Origin: Sodiomyces alkalinus F11
Taxonomy: Eukaryota > Ascomycota > Sordariomycetes > Glomerellales > Plectosphaerellaceae
Direction: 5' to 3'
DNA length: 64,000 nt
Assembly: GCF_003711515.1 (NCBI RefSeq)
Contig: NW_021167080.1
Span: 4,893,255 to 4,957,254, forward strand
Made by a program: the position numbers and the translations under genes. The first letter of the stretch is position 1, and the number at the start of each line of letters is the position of its first letter. The notes under the pieces were generated by a model. The model made no database searches and was not told where the DNA came from. It worked only from the letters and a program-made list of their open reading frames with translations. Positions 33,323-43,778 of the stretch are shown here, one piece after another.

Positions 33323-36300
33323 TCAAAAGCTGAGCAACCCGCTGCGCCTCTTGCCGAAAGGGTACACGATCAAGGCGCTGAGGAACAGTCCGACCGTGAT
33401 GCCGATGGCGACTTGAATGACGGCAAAGAGAACGGTAAAGGCCGTCCCGTTCAGGTTGTAATCCTCGACAGCGGTCGCCGTGCCGTTGATGGTGCTGGTG
33501 ATCTGGTCGGCCGACGTCACGCCCGCGAGGAGGGAGCCGCCCGCCGCTATGCCCGACGGCACTTGGACAAAAATGGCCGGCAGCATGGCCGCAGCCGCGA
33601 GGCCGTAGCCCGTGTTCGTCCTCCTCCGCCGCTTCCCCTTGTCCTGCGGCTTCTCGTCGTCCCCATCGGCCAGAAACGCCGTAGGCGATCCGGGCCGCGA
33701 CTCGAGGTCCGCCAGCGGGACGGGATGGTGACCGCCGTTTCCTTGATACGCCGGCGGTGCGTTGGCTCCCGACATGTTACGGTGGCGCCGGCGGCTGGCG
33801 GGGAGGAAGCGCGGGGCGACGCGGTCCCGGTACCAGTCAACCAGGCGGTGCCAGAACCGGTGCATGTGGCGGCGCAGGCGCGAGTAGAGGTTCGCCATGA
33901 TGCCCACTGTGAGCGCGCCCAGGAGGTTGGAGATGTGCGTGTTGCCCTGCAGGTAGTCGCTCGAATAGCTGTTGGCGACGAAACCGGCCAGCGAGATGAT
34001 TAGCATCACCGGCGTCTGCTTCCACTTGGCCTGGTTGATGATGCAGAGGCACAGGGTGAAGCAGGGCACGAAGAGCAAGTGCCACCGCCGGTCCAGAGGA
34101 CCCCGGCAGGTCGTCTCCGACGTGGCGCCCTCCTGGTCGATGAGGCCGTACAGGGCGGTGCCGATGGTAATGCCGTACCCCAGGAATAAGGTGTAGATCA
34201 TGGCGTAGACCATGCGCACGCTCCCGGCGACCAGGTTGTGCGACTGCAGCTCCAGGCTGCTGCAGAGCACCATGTAGCCGGGGAGGATCAGTGCGATACT
34301 GCTCTGGGCGAGCGCGGAAAAACAGAAAAGGTCGCCGCCCCGGATCGACCCAAACGCACGGGCTAAAAAGGAGGTGGCGATGGCGGCGGTGATCTCGAAG
34401 ACGTTCGCGTACAGCTCGTTGCTCGGCGCGAGGATGAGCTGGAGGAAGCCCAGCAGGCAGCCGAGGACGAAGGCAATGGGCATGTCGATAAAGCGGCCCT
34501 GGAAGGCGAAGGGCGCCACGCAGGCGCTGGCCAGGCCGTAGAGGGGGATGCGGATCCAGTTGCTGAACTTAAGCTTCCGCGCCATGATCTGGTCCAGCTT
34601 GACGATGGCATCGTCTACGCTCATGCGATCGTGGACCACCTCCTTGTAGAGGTCGTGGACGTCGCGCAGCTTTCCCAGGTCGAGGCCCTGCGGCGCCCGG
34701 ACGATCTTGACCTCGGTGGTATGGGTGCTGCTGTCGTCGAAGCTGATGATCATGCAGCCGGGGAGGTAGAGGAACTGGCCCTCGATCTCGAGCACGCGGG
34801 CCGACATGGCCATGTACTCTTCCAGCCGATGGGTGGGGGCACCGTACGTCATCAGTGCTCGGCACAGCTTGGCAAGGTACCTGTGTCTCGACAAGATCTG
34901 TGCGATGTGCTTGGTGATGCGGACCTGGTCGTCGCCTTTCCTCTTCTCCTTGGTCCCGTGGGAGCCCCGAGACGCCGGCTTGCCGGGCTTCTTGCCCGAC
35001 GACGGGATGGGCTCCTTCTTGAGCTTCTCCGAGACGCCGCCCGACACGCCGGCCGAGGCAGGAGCGATGAGGGCCGACGTGGACTTCATCAGCTCGTTGA
35101 GGGCGAGAGAGGACCTGGAGCCCTGTGACTTGTGGTAACCGAAGAAGCCGCTGGAGGGCCTGGACAACGGTCGCTTCGGGGAGCTCGGTACGGACCCCGG
35201 CCTGGACGGCGGCCCGGAGGGCGGGCGAGACGAAGGCCTCGAGGGCGGGGCAGAAGTCGGAGGCGATGTGTTGGGCGTGGAGGTGACGGGGGTATTGCGG
35301 CCGCTGGCGTCGCCGCTGTTGCCGCCGTTGGCACCGTTGTACAGCTTCAGGACAAGACCCAGAACACCGCCGCGGTACATCTCGGGTCGGGGCACGTAGT
35401 CGTCGATATAGTCCTGCTCGTCGGTGGGGGTACCGGGGCGGGAGAAAGGGGCGTCCTCGGCATTGAACCTGAAGAGCTCGGGCTGATCTATCCCCTTCCT
35501 GGCGCGCTGCGTATGGGCGCGAACGAGATTTTCGGCGGCCACGTGGGATGTCTTCCTCGGACGTAAACTCGATTCGGCGCCGTGATCGACGGCAGTGCTG
35601 GTGGCTTCGTCGCGGTTGTCGCGGTTGTCGCGGTCATAGCGGTCGTTGTGGTCGGATCTGTCGTACGGGGGAGCTGCTTGTTCTTCCTCTTTCTCGGTTT
35701 GGCCCTCCTCCTCCACTTCGTGGAGAGGCTGCCGGGTCATATCATTGGACCCCCGGCGAGAGGGTGGCGAAGAATAGCTCTCGACGCTGACGGCGAGGCG
35801 GGAGGCGCGCTGTCTCGCCTCGACTCCTGACTTTTGCTGGCGAGAGGGGGTGAGTCTCTCTGCCAGGTCGGCCTGCTCCTTCTCTTGTGGGGTATCGTAG
35901 CTCGTGTTTCGACGCAATGTCGGACGAGGCCGGCTGGGGTTGGGGCCGGGGACGGAGCCGGAGCCGGAGGAGCCTGGATCAGAGTCCTCCGCCTCGGTGA
36001 CAAGGATCCTGGTCAGGGCGCGACGCAGCTCAACAGGCGAAGGGCCGTTATCGGATGTGGCCGTCGGTAGGCCCCAGTCGTGATCTCTGGGGGAATTGGG
36101 CGAATCAGGGGAGTGGAAGATGGTGTGGGCGTGAGCATGAGCTTCAGCATGAGCTCGGGCAGGGGGAGGATGAAGGGAACTCTCGTCACGACTGCTGAGG
36201 CGCTGGTCGAGGGGGTCGCCAGTGAATCCAACGCGCTTCTTCTCCTTCCTAGGACCATCGGAATGGGAGCGGGTGTGGTTGGGGTAGCTCCGGGGCGGCG

Positions 36301-36343
36301 AGGGATCCCGACTGGCGGGTCCTGCGCTTTCTCTGGATGACAT
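33323..36343 (-). CDS. PRM10-like membrane protein (ThrE / DUF1212 + DUF3815), 1006 aa
   Basis: A single exon starting at 36343 (MSSRESAGPASRDPSPPRSY). The first about 470 residues are disordered, with many SRP and PSR motifs and a HAEAHAHAHT histidine-rich spot. The first membrane domain begins near RITKHIAQILSRHRYLAKLC and includes LMTYGAPTHRLEEYM and the FLYLPGCMIISFDD strand typical of the ThrE N-terminal domain. It is followed by about five helices (VLGCLLGFLQLILAP, ITAAIATSFLARAFG, SIALILPGYMVLCSSLEL). A second group of helices forms the C-terminal ThrE_2-type domain (LLFVPCFTLCLCIINQAK, LLGALTVGIMANLYSRL, FTVLFAVIQVAIGITVGLFL). This is the architecture of yeast pheromone-regulated membrane protein 10 and its fungal orthologues. 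By family, it may export small amino acids from the cell or vacuole; its fungal role is not established. Confidence 0.9.
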   Translation of the reverse strand: MSSRESAGPASRDPSPPRSYPNHTRSHSDGPRKEKKRVGFTGDPLDQRLSSRDESSLHPPPARAHAEAHAHAHTIFHSPDSPNSPRDHDWGLPTATSDNGPSPVELRRALTRILVTEAEDSDPGSSGSGSVPGPNPSRPRPTLRRNTSYDTPQEKEQADLAERLTPSRQQKSGVEARQRASRLAVSVESYSSPPSRRGSNDMTRQPLHEVEEEGQTEKEEEQAAPPYDRSDHNDRYDRDNRDNRDEATSTAVDHGAESSLRPRKTSHVAAENLVRAHTQRARKGIDQPELFRFNAEDAPFSRPGTPTDEQDYIDDYVPRPEMYRGGVLGLVLKLYNGANGGNSGDASGRNTPVTSTPNTSPPTSAPPSRPSSRPPSGPPSRPGSVPSSPKRPLSRPSSGFFGYHKSQGSRSSLALNELMKSTSALIAPASAGVSGGVSEKLKKEPIPSSGKKPGKPASRGSHGTKEKRKGDDQVRITKHIAQILSRHRYLAKLCRALMTYGAPTHRLEEYMAMSARVLEIEGQFLYLPGCMIISFDDSSTHTTEVKIVRAPQGLDLGKLRDVHDLYKEVVHDRMSVDDAIVKLDQIMARKLKFSNWIRIPLYGLASACVAPFAFQGRFIDMPIAFVLGCLLGFLQLILAPSNELYANVFEITAAIATSFLARAFGSIRGGDLFCFSALAQSSIALILPGYMVLCSSLELQSHNLVAGSVRMVYAMIYTLFLGYGITIGTALYGLIDQEGATSETTCRGPLDRRWHLLFVPCFTLCLCIINQAKWKQTPVMLIISLAGFVANSYSSDYLQGNTHISNLLGALTVGIMANLYSRLRRHMHRFWHRLVDWYRDRVAPRFLPASRRRHRNMSGANAPPAYQGNGGHHPVPLADLESRPGSPTAFLADGDDEKPQDKGKRRRRTNTGYGLAAAAMLPAIFVQVPSGIAAGGSLLAGVTSADQITSTINGTATAVEDYNLNGTAFTVLFAVIQVAIGITVGLFLSALIVYPFGKRRSGLLSF

Positions 36344-37287
36344 TACGGATTATCGGGGTTCGGAACGGATCGATATCGAGATATAGTGGGCTAAACAGAA
36401 TTGAGAGGATGGTCTTGGTGCTCCGGCTCGTTCGGTTGTGGTGCCTCAATTCGACTGTTTCAGGCGCTTTAATCGACCTCGAGGCAGACGAGGTGCGGGA
36501 GAAACCCAACCATGACGCGTTGAATGGCGGGAATAGCAAGAACAGCTCTGGCGAAATGTGCGAATTGGGCTTTCAATGGGTTAGTTAAGCAGTTAGTATA
36601 TGTGAGAGATGCAAACGAGATGGACGAGAGGAGGGAGAGGAACGAGAGAGGAGGGGCGGATAAGAAGATTCATATGACGCGAAGGGGAAAGCGAAAAAAA
36701 TTGGGGCAAGTGAAGCCAAGAATCGTCCAAGGAAGGAGTGAATAGAGATAGGGACACGAGGACCTAGAAGCGAGAAAGAGTGGCACATACCTGTACGAGG
36801 TCAGTTATTACTCCGTAGTATTGGTTGGCGATGCCAAAAACCGGGACCCGGAACCAACAAAGAGACCGAAACAGCGGAGACCCAAGAGTTTCTTGTCGGT
36901 GCAACCGTCAACGGATAACGTGGATGACGGAGATCCAGAGGGGGCCATGAATGTCTGGGTCATCCTGGACTCGCATTCCCGAAGGGTCCAGACTCGGATA
37001 ATAAAATCAAACGTCGACATGGTTGTTTCAGTCTCTTATCTGGCCGAAGAGGAACGAATAACCAAGGAGATGGAGGAGATGCAACGAAACATCTCGGATT
37101 CCAAGGTTGGAGGTGGAGGTCGGAAAAGTGGATTGGCATTGGAACGGGCGTGTTTTTGTTGTGTTTTGTGTTTTACCAAGCGGGAAATGACTCCTCAAAG
37201 TGGGCACAGTGGGGAGGATAGAAAAGTCTGAATATTGGAGACGTCAGCGAGCAAGTACCGCAGGTACATAGAGGAATTACCATACCT

Positions 37288-37350
37288 AGTGTAAAGTAAG
37301 GTAGGTACCTAAGGTAAGGTAAGGTAGGTACCTAAGGTAAGGTAAGGTAG
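37288..37350. repeat. Tandem TACCTAAGGTAAGGTAAGGTAGG array
   Basis: A unit of about 23 bases (AAGGTAGGTACCTAAGGTAAGGT) occurs two and a half times head to tail, itself built from GGTA steps and carrying a TACCTAAGGTA core. A degenerate piece (GTAAGGTAAGGTACG) recurs at about 37536-37550. Confidence 0.8.
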
Positions 37351-38628
37351 GTAGAACGAAGGACGGATGCCTCGTACTTCTACTTCTACCTTACGCTCTT
37401 GGATACATGGGCGGGCGGGTACCTGCGTTGAGATAAATTCTCCTCCGCAAGGACTTCGAGGAATACGCGATAGATGGCGTATCATCTGAGGGCCACACAT
37501 TGGCAGGAGCATTCCAGCCGTCGAGTGGAGGTTATGTAAGGTAAGGTACGCATTGATTGCGCAATTGCGCTCGTGTCGAAGGTACAGGTACGGATGACCC
37601 GTTGATTGCCAAAAAAACGTTTAGATTTTCGAAGAAGGCATGACTCACGTACGAATGACTAATCACGCCATGACCATCACGACCCCAAAATTAAGCTTTT
37701 TCCTTTTATCGACATCTCAACATCTGCTTCGTTCTGTTTCATTTTCTTCGCCATCCCAACTGATTCCGTTCTTCTTATCCCTCTCTTCTTTTTTTCTTCT
37801 TCTTTTCTTCTCTGTCTTTCAGCCCTACATCCCCCCACCCTATTTCGCCACTAACCAAGGTTAGCCGTTAGCCCACCAGTCCAGTGCCGATACCGAAGAA
37901 GAGGGCGGCTGGACGAAGCTTTTTAAGCCGTTACTTCGTATCCGTCCGTCCCTTTTATCGAACAATTCCTCAGCTAGCACCGTTTGGATCGTTGGGCCCG
38001 TTTTGTTGCCCGTTCCTGTCCTGTCCCGGAGGCTTGGTTTCCATTAGCGCCGTCGTCCCCTCCACCGTTCCCGTCGCTGTCACTGTCGCCGTCAACGTCA
38101 TTCGTCATCCCCTTGCTGTCCGGCATTGGAAAAATCTTCCAATCTTCCGTCGCACTACGACCGTGGAGTCGACGATGTAGCAGCTTCGCAGTCTCTCGAC
38201 TCTCGACACACGCGTGCATCGTGACCCTGAACACTAATCGTCTAGACCAATGCGGCGCCCTTTACCTATGACTTAAATATACCCTTTTTGTCCTGCCCTT
38301 CTGGTGTTATGTTTCCCCGAACTTCCATTGCCGTCCTCTCCTCTTCTGCTCCTTGGATTCTCCTTCTCCTTCTCCATCTCTGTCTCTGCCCCCCATCTTC
38401 TCATTCCCTAGAATTTCCCTCTGCCAATTGAGGAAGCTCAAGTCGTCTGAGGTCTCCCTCCCCGCAGGCCCATGTGTAGCGCTCTCGTCTTAGAGTAGGT
38501 ACTTCGTATGTTGGCGGGCACCTCATCACCACCCCACCTGGATTCCCGTCTCCTTAGTTGTAGCCCATGATTCAGTGAGTTGTCGTCCCGCCTCTCGGGG
38601 CCCTGGCCTTCGTGCACGGTGCACGGAG

Positions 38629-38635
38629 TATATAA
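38629..38635 (+). promoter_or_regulatory. TATA box of the aminopeptidase gene
   Basis: TATATAA, 152 bases before the ATG at 38787, is followed by a pyrimidine-rich leader (TTCTTCTCCC, CTACCCCCC), the usual layout of a strongly expressed secreted fungal enzyme gene. Confidence 0.5.
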
Positions 38636-38786
38636 CACGACTCGTCGGCTGTTTAGCCATAGGTTTTCCTCAGCGACCTCGCTCCGTCTGCCGTCTCATT
38701 TTCTTCTCCCTATCTCTCCCCTACCCCCCTTTCTCTGTAGATATCTTTCTTCCCACCTCGACGAACAGGATTCCACGCTGTCCGTC

Positions 38787-40275
38787 ATGCAGCTCAAGTC
38801 CGCTCTTGCCCTCTTGGCCGCTGCTGCCCAGCTCGCCTCAGCGGTTGCTGTGAACGATGCTCGACCCATCGAGTCCCAGTCCTCGCAAAACCGCCTTATC
38901 AAGACCTCCGAGGAGGATCCTGGGCGATGGGTCTCCGAGGACGAGAAGGCCGAACTTGTCAAGGGGGGCCAAAGGGCAAACTTTGTCGATATCACTGATA
39001 TCCAAGACGAGGACATCCTCACTGGCTTTTCTACCCCGGACTCCGCCTCAACGCTTGAGGCCCGCCAGACCTCTTATCCTGGGACTTTGTCGCATGTGGC
39101 AGAAGCTAATGCCCTCATCGCCCGCATTCCCAACACCGGGCCCCAGAACTGGCTTAGAACACTGACCGAGTAGGCTCGACCCTTCTCCACCCCTCCAAAG
39201 CCTGTATGTAGTCTGTGCCCTCCCTCCTGACCGAGTTTTGCCCGCCAGCTACCATAACCGCCACTACCGGTCAACTTATGGAACACAGGCGGCCACCTGG
39301 CTGCTGAACACGGTCCGAAGCATCGCCTCTGCCAACCCTGCCATCACTGTTGAGACGTTCGGGCACAGCTTCAACCAGCCGTCCGTCATTGCCCGCATTC
39401 CGGGCTCAAGAGCCGCTAAGAGTGAGTTGCTACACTTGTCTTGTATAGTCATATAACATATTGTTTTGTTCGGATACAGGCGAGTCTGACTTTTCCCCCT
39501 CTCTCCCCTCAACTCCTTTCAACCATAGTTATTGTCGGCGCCCACTTCGATTCCACCGCAGGGTCGACGACGGCCCGGGCTCCTGGCGCCGACGACAACG
39601 GTTCCGCCTCGGTGAACCTCCTCGAGGCCCTCCGCATCCTCGCCGACGCCCGGTACAGGCCCCAGAACACCATCGAGTTCCACTGGTACGGCGGCGAGGA
39701 GGGCGGCCTGCTCGGCTCGCAGGACGTCTTCCGCGCCTACCGCTCGCAGGGCGCCTCGGTCCGGGCCTTCCTCAACCAGGACATGACGGGCTACTCCCCC
39801 GGCGGCCGGCCGACGGTCTACGTCGACTACGTCGACACGGGGCTGACCAACTATGTGAAGCTCGTTGCCCGGCAGTTCAGCGGTCTGACTGTTGTTGAGT
39901 CGCGCTGCGGGTACGGATGCTCTGACCACGCGAGCGCCAGGGCCGCTGGATTCCGTATGTCATGCCTGCATATCTCCTCCTTCCCCCTTTTTGTTTTTCT
40001 TTCTTTTCTTCTTCTTTTTTTTTTTAACTGACCATTTGCAGCTGCCGCGTTCCTCGCCTCTGAGCCCTTGGCGACGTCGAACCCCAACATTCACACCAGT
40101 CGCGATGTAAGACCATAAAGCCACTCTACTTTGGACTTGCCGAAGTTATTGTATCCGGATTTGTCTTGCTGACTGGGCATGCCTCCTACAGACATATGCT
40201 ACTATCAACTGGGAGTCGATGAGGCGTCACTCGGCCATGACTGTCGGCTTCCTCGTCGAAGCTTCATACCTGTAG
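38787..40275 (+). CDS. Secreted M28 leucine-type aminopeptidase, 376 aa, five exons
   Basis: Exons 38787-39169, 39249-39421, 39529-39954, 40042-40106 and 40192-40275 keep phase at every junction. Residues 1-20 (MQLKSALALLAAAAQLASAV) are a signal peptide, followed by a propeptide of about 65 residues ending near LEARQ. The mature enzyme has all M28 zinc and catalytic residues: His191 (GAHFDS), Asp207/208 (GADDNGS), the general base pair Glu242/243 (GGEEGG), Asp270 (NQDMTGY) and His319 (CSDHAS). A disulfide C312-x3-C316 fits the family. Length and motifs match fungal extracellular leucine aminopeptidases (LAP1 type), which remove N-terminal residues from peptides outside the cell. A TATA element is well placed upstream. 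The C-terminal exon is very short, which automatic gene finders may miss. Confidence 0.93.
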
Positions 40276-41193
40276 ACGGCGGTGCAACATAGAGGGGCAA
40301 GTGCCGCAAGTCGAGAGTCGTGAAACTGACTCGTTCCCGACACTAGCTCTAGTGCGAGATGTGTGAATGAGGGCCGACGGGGAAGGGACGGGCAGCACGA
40401 GTCGTAGATAGGCGATCGTAGATTGGTAGCGTACACAGAAACAACGAACAGAATATCAAAGTCCACTGTCCACTGTCCAACAGCTCGCTTGACGCTGGGT
40501 CGCTGCAGTGACGACCTGTGTCACCTGTCTTCCCTGAATCCCTGTGTCTGCAGTGCGTTGCCGCGTACTCACTCTTATGCTTCACAAAGCAGAGTTCGTA
40601 ATAGGTAGGAAAGATAAGACAAATTGACCTTCATGCGATGTGACGTGACGTGATGCCATTTATGCGCGTGTGTGTACCGAGGTAGACTTTTTGCAAGTTT
40701 GTACCTTACCGTACTTTGTACCGCCGGAATAACTAGCTGCCGGTAGCCCAAAGTTGTCCAGCTCACACGTGACAGTGTAGCAAGTACTAAGTGTAAGGTA
40801 CTGTATTGTATAACAAGCCCTTCTCGAAGATCCGTCCTCCGTATCCCGCAAACGCGAAGGATCCCCAAGCTCCAACCTCTGGGGTCTTACAGCAAATGCA
40901 GTCAACGTACCAGTTTACCGGAGGGAATCGGGGATTTTGTCCCAAAATCCCCCCGACTTTGTCGACAGGCCTTCGCCCGCCCCAAATATGGTCAGCATTG
41001 CAGGGGAAAACAAAACAAAAGGGAAGGGGGGGGGGGGCTTGAAGAAAAGAGCTCGCCAACGCCATCGGTGAGAGAACTGGTAGTTATTATAATTTATGGA
41101 GTCCGGGTTCCAATCCCTTCCCTGGGCCATTCCTTCCTGCAACTATCATTCTTGAAGACTCGCAGGCGGTGAATTTGCAACAACAAAAATACC
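40276..41193. other. Intergenic spacer
   Basis: About 0.9 kb between two + strand genes. It holds a G12 run at 41026-41037, about 157 bases before the monooxygenase start, and no supported gene. Confidence 0.4.
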
Positions 41194-42938
41194 ATGTCAC
41201 AATCTCACCGTTCTTCCCGTTCCGCCTCCCCTCCCCTCCCCGTCCTCATCATCGGTGCCGGCCTAAGCGGCCTCCTCCTAGCCCAACACCTTCGCGTCTC
41301 CTCAGTCCCCTTCCGCATCTTCGACCGAGACCGCGACTTCACCACCCGCGGCGTAGGCTGGGGCCTGACCCTGCACTGGTCTCTCCCCGCCCTGCGCGCC
41401 CTCCTGCCCGCGGACCTCCTCGCCCGTCTGCCCAGCACGTACGTCGACCGCGCCGCCGTCGAGGCCGGCCAGGCGTCCACTTTTCCCCTGCACGACCTCG
41501 CCATGGGCGACCTGAAAGCCGCCACGCCGCGGGCTTCGGAGGCGCAGCGGGTCCGTGTCACGAGGGAGGGGTTGAGGCGGTTGCTGGCCGAGGGGGTCGA
41601 CCTCGAGTGGGGGAAGGCGTTTCAACGGCTCCAAGAAGAGGAGGAGGAGGAGGAGGAGGAGGAGGATGCGGCTGACGACGACGATGAAGGAGAGAATGGA
41701 CGACGACGACGACGGGTCAGGGTTTTCTTCGACGACGGCTCGCATGCGTACGGAAGCTTGGTCGTGGCGTGCGATGGAGGGGGTTCCAGGGTTCGGAGGG
41801 CTCTGCTCCCGGATCGGCATCAAGGGTACCGGCTCCCCATCCGCGTGCTCGGATTCAGGGCGCAGTACACCCCGGAAGAAATTGCTCCCATGAAGGCACT
41901 CGATCCTTTTTTTCTCCAGGCCACTTCGTCTCAGAACGATACGTTCATGTACTTCAGCGGTAAGATTTCGGTGCTCCCTTACAAGTTTTCTTGCTCGACG
42001 TTGAACTGACGGCGCGCATCCTTCACAGTTCTCGATGCGCCGGGGAACCACCACACAGACGCGAACCCGGACACGAGAGCAGAAGAGGATAGCAGCGACG
42101 ATGCGAATAAGCACTACACCTGCCAAGTCGTCGTTTCTTGGCCCTACCGCCCGGGGTTCTGGAACAACGACGCGCCAACGGATTTCGCCCCTACTCCGGA
42201 AGGAAACGTCGACCTGATCCGCGCCTTTGCGGAAACCTGGGCCGAGCCTTTCCGGTCCGTCGCCCTCGGCGGCTTGTCGTCGGCCAGTGCCTTGGACGAC
42301 CTCAAGTGTCTCGAGCTGAGCGATTATGTGCCCCCTAAAGATCTGCGAACTACGGGGAGAGTCGTGCTCATGGGGGATGCACTCCATGCCATGACAATGT
42401 GTACGTCTTGTCCCTCCCCCCTTTTGTTTTCTTTTCTTATTCGCTGGGCTTTCCGGGGCTTTGGTTCCTATCCATACTGGTCCCTGAAAACCTTCTCTAC
42501 CACTTCCATCGCATTCCTTTCTGATATTTCCCCCCTCCCCGTCTGTGAAACAACACGGTCTGTTCCCCCACTTCCAAACCATTTGGGACTGACCAGTGAC
42601 GGTGCCTCCTAGATCGAGGTGAAGGCGCCAACCACGCCATAGCCGATGTTCTCGACTTTTCTGAGATAGTCACTCCCCATCTCAAGCTAAACCGAGGAGG
42701 ATCAAATGGGTTCAACCGGATCTCGGAGACAACAACCAAGGCTGGGCTTAGCACCGCACTAGATGCGTACACGGCTGCCGTCATCAAAAGGACTAGACCG
42801 GCCGTCCTGGCTGCTCGACGAGCCTGCTTGGATGCTCACGACTGGCCCAGGATCATTCCTAGTAGCCCGCTGTTGACAAAGAGGGAAATGTTCATGAATT
42901 ATGATGAAGAGGAGGAGTCCTTTTCGTCTTGGTGGTAA
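41194..42938 (+). CDS. FAD-dependent monooxygenase (PHBH fold), 487 aa, three exons
   Basis: Exons are 41194-41959, 42029-42400 and 42613-42938; phases agree and the third exon restores YRGEGANHAIADVLDFS. The FAD-binding dinucleotide motif VLIIGAGLSGLLLAQHL lies at residues 17-33, the DG motif as VVACDGGGSRVR at 190-201, and the second FAD motif as GRVVLMGDALHAMTM. These are the three marks of group A aromatic/polyketide-type flavin monooxygenases. No membrane anchor is seen. Odd features are an acidic insertion of poly-Glu then poly-Asp (about residues 148-165) followed by RRRRR, and a second disordered loop (APGNHHTDANPDTRAEEDSSDD). Both are encoded by repetitive DNA and are probably surface loops. 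The substrate is unknown. The neighbouring permease might supply one, but shared regulation is not shown. Confidence 0.87.
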
Positions 42939-43778
42939 TCTTAGCCCGAGTTGACCGTAGGGTTTCCCTACCAGGGCCACCACCCCTCTTGATGGCTTGG
43001 GGCCGACAGAAAGGAGGCCGAAACCAATATGCCAATATTCACAAGCCTGCACGTGTTATCTGCGTAAATTGATTCTTGTGGTAGATGTTGAAATGCAGAC
43101 ACTCCAATGATGACATCGAGATTCCTTCATACTTCCCATATGGCATATGTTCTGCCGCTTCCATGTCATCCGGCTGCGACGCAAGTTCGTGGAATCGTAA
43201 ACAATCAGTGCCCTCTTTATCCGTGGTGACTGCAGTATCTGGGTCACATCCTGAAAGTTCTTCGCTGACTGCATGTCATTCCCGCGAATCAGTAACGAGG
43301 ACCGGGATGTGCGGATGCTCTCTCGTAGGCTCGTACGGTCGTACCACCTCTGGCAAATCGTCGACATGTCGGCCCTTACTCATGGGCGGGAGAGAGGGAG
43401 GGGACCACTGACCAGTGCCCAAATGTGCTCCCTTCTGGTGGGAACGAAGCGCCGACGTTGCAGCCCTGTCCAAGCTGCTCTCAAACGTTCCGTTCTGTCC
43501 ATTGCAGCCGCTTCTCTCCACCCCCTTTTCACCATATTATATTTGCGGCGTACAAGTTTTCTCCCCCCGAAAACCTGATCCGGAGTGAAACGTGTCTTCC
43601 CTGGCTGGTTGCTTTTTATCGGCTTCCTAGGTGATTAGCATTTTGCTTTCTCGAAGATTTCCTCGCGACCTCCTTTTCGATCAATCCTTTTTTTTTTTTT
43701 TTTTTCCTTTTTTTTTCTTTTGTAGCCCCTTTCTTCCCCCTTCGCCCCCCTGTATATCATACACCGAGACCAACAAGA
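42939..43778. other. Intergenic region before the permease
   Basis: It contains the promoter and a T-rich leader (T runs at about 43689-43720) of the permease gene. No gene is supported on either strand. Confidence 0.4.

Larger units (their letters stand above)
36344..38786. other. Long divergent intergenic region with TACCTAAGGTA array
   Basis: About 2.4 kb between the PRM10-like (-) and aminopeptidase (+) genes. It holds TACTCCGTA (36812-36820), the tandem array at about 37288-37350, an AT/GC palindrome GCGCAATTGCGC (37559-37570), TTACTTCGTA (37931-37940) and GTACTTCGTA (38499-38508). A + strand frame at 36821-37231 (136 codons) has weak coding quality and no domain; I leave it unassigned. 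Confidence 0.45.

Noticed and set aside
36821..37231. 136-codon + strand frame in the PRM10-aminopeptidase spacer
   Set aside because: No domain, mixed composition, no promoter or splice signals, and the same DNA is open in other frames.
41302..42582. 426-codon antisense frame over the FAD monooxygenase
   Set aside because: It crosses the intron, lacks motifs, and mirrors codon bias of the real gene, which has all three FAD motifs.
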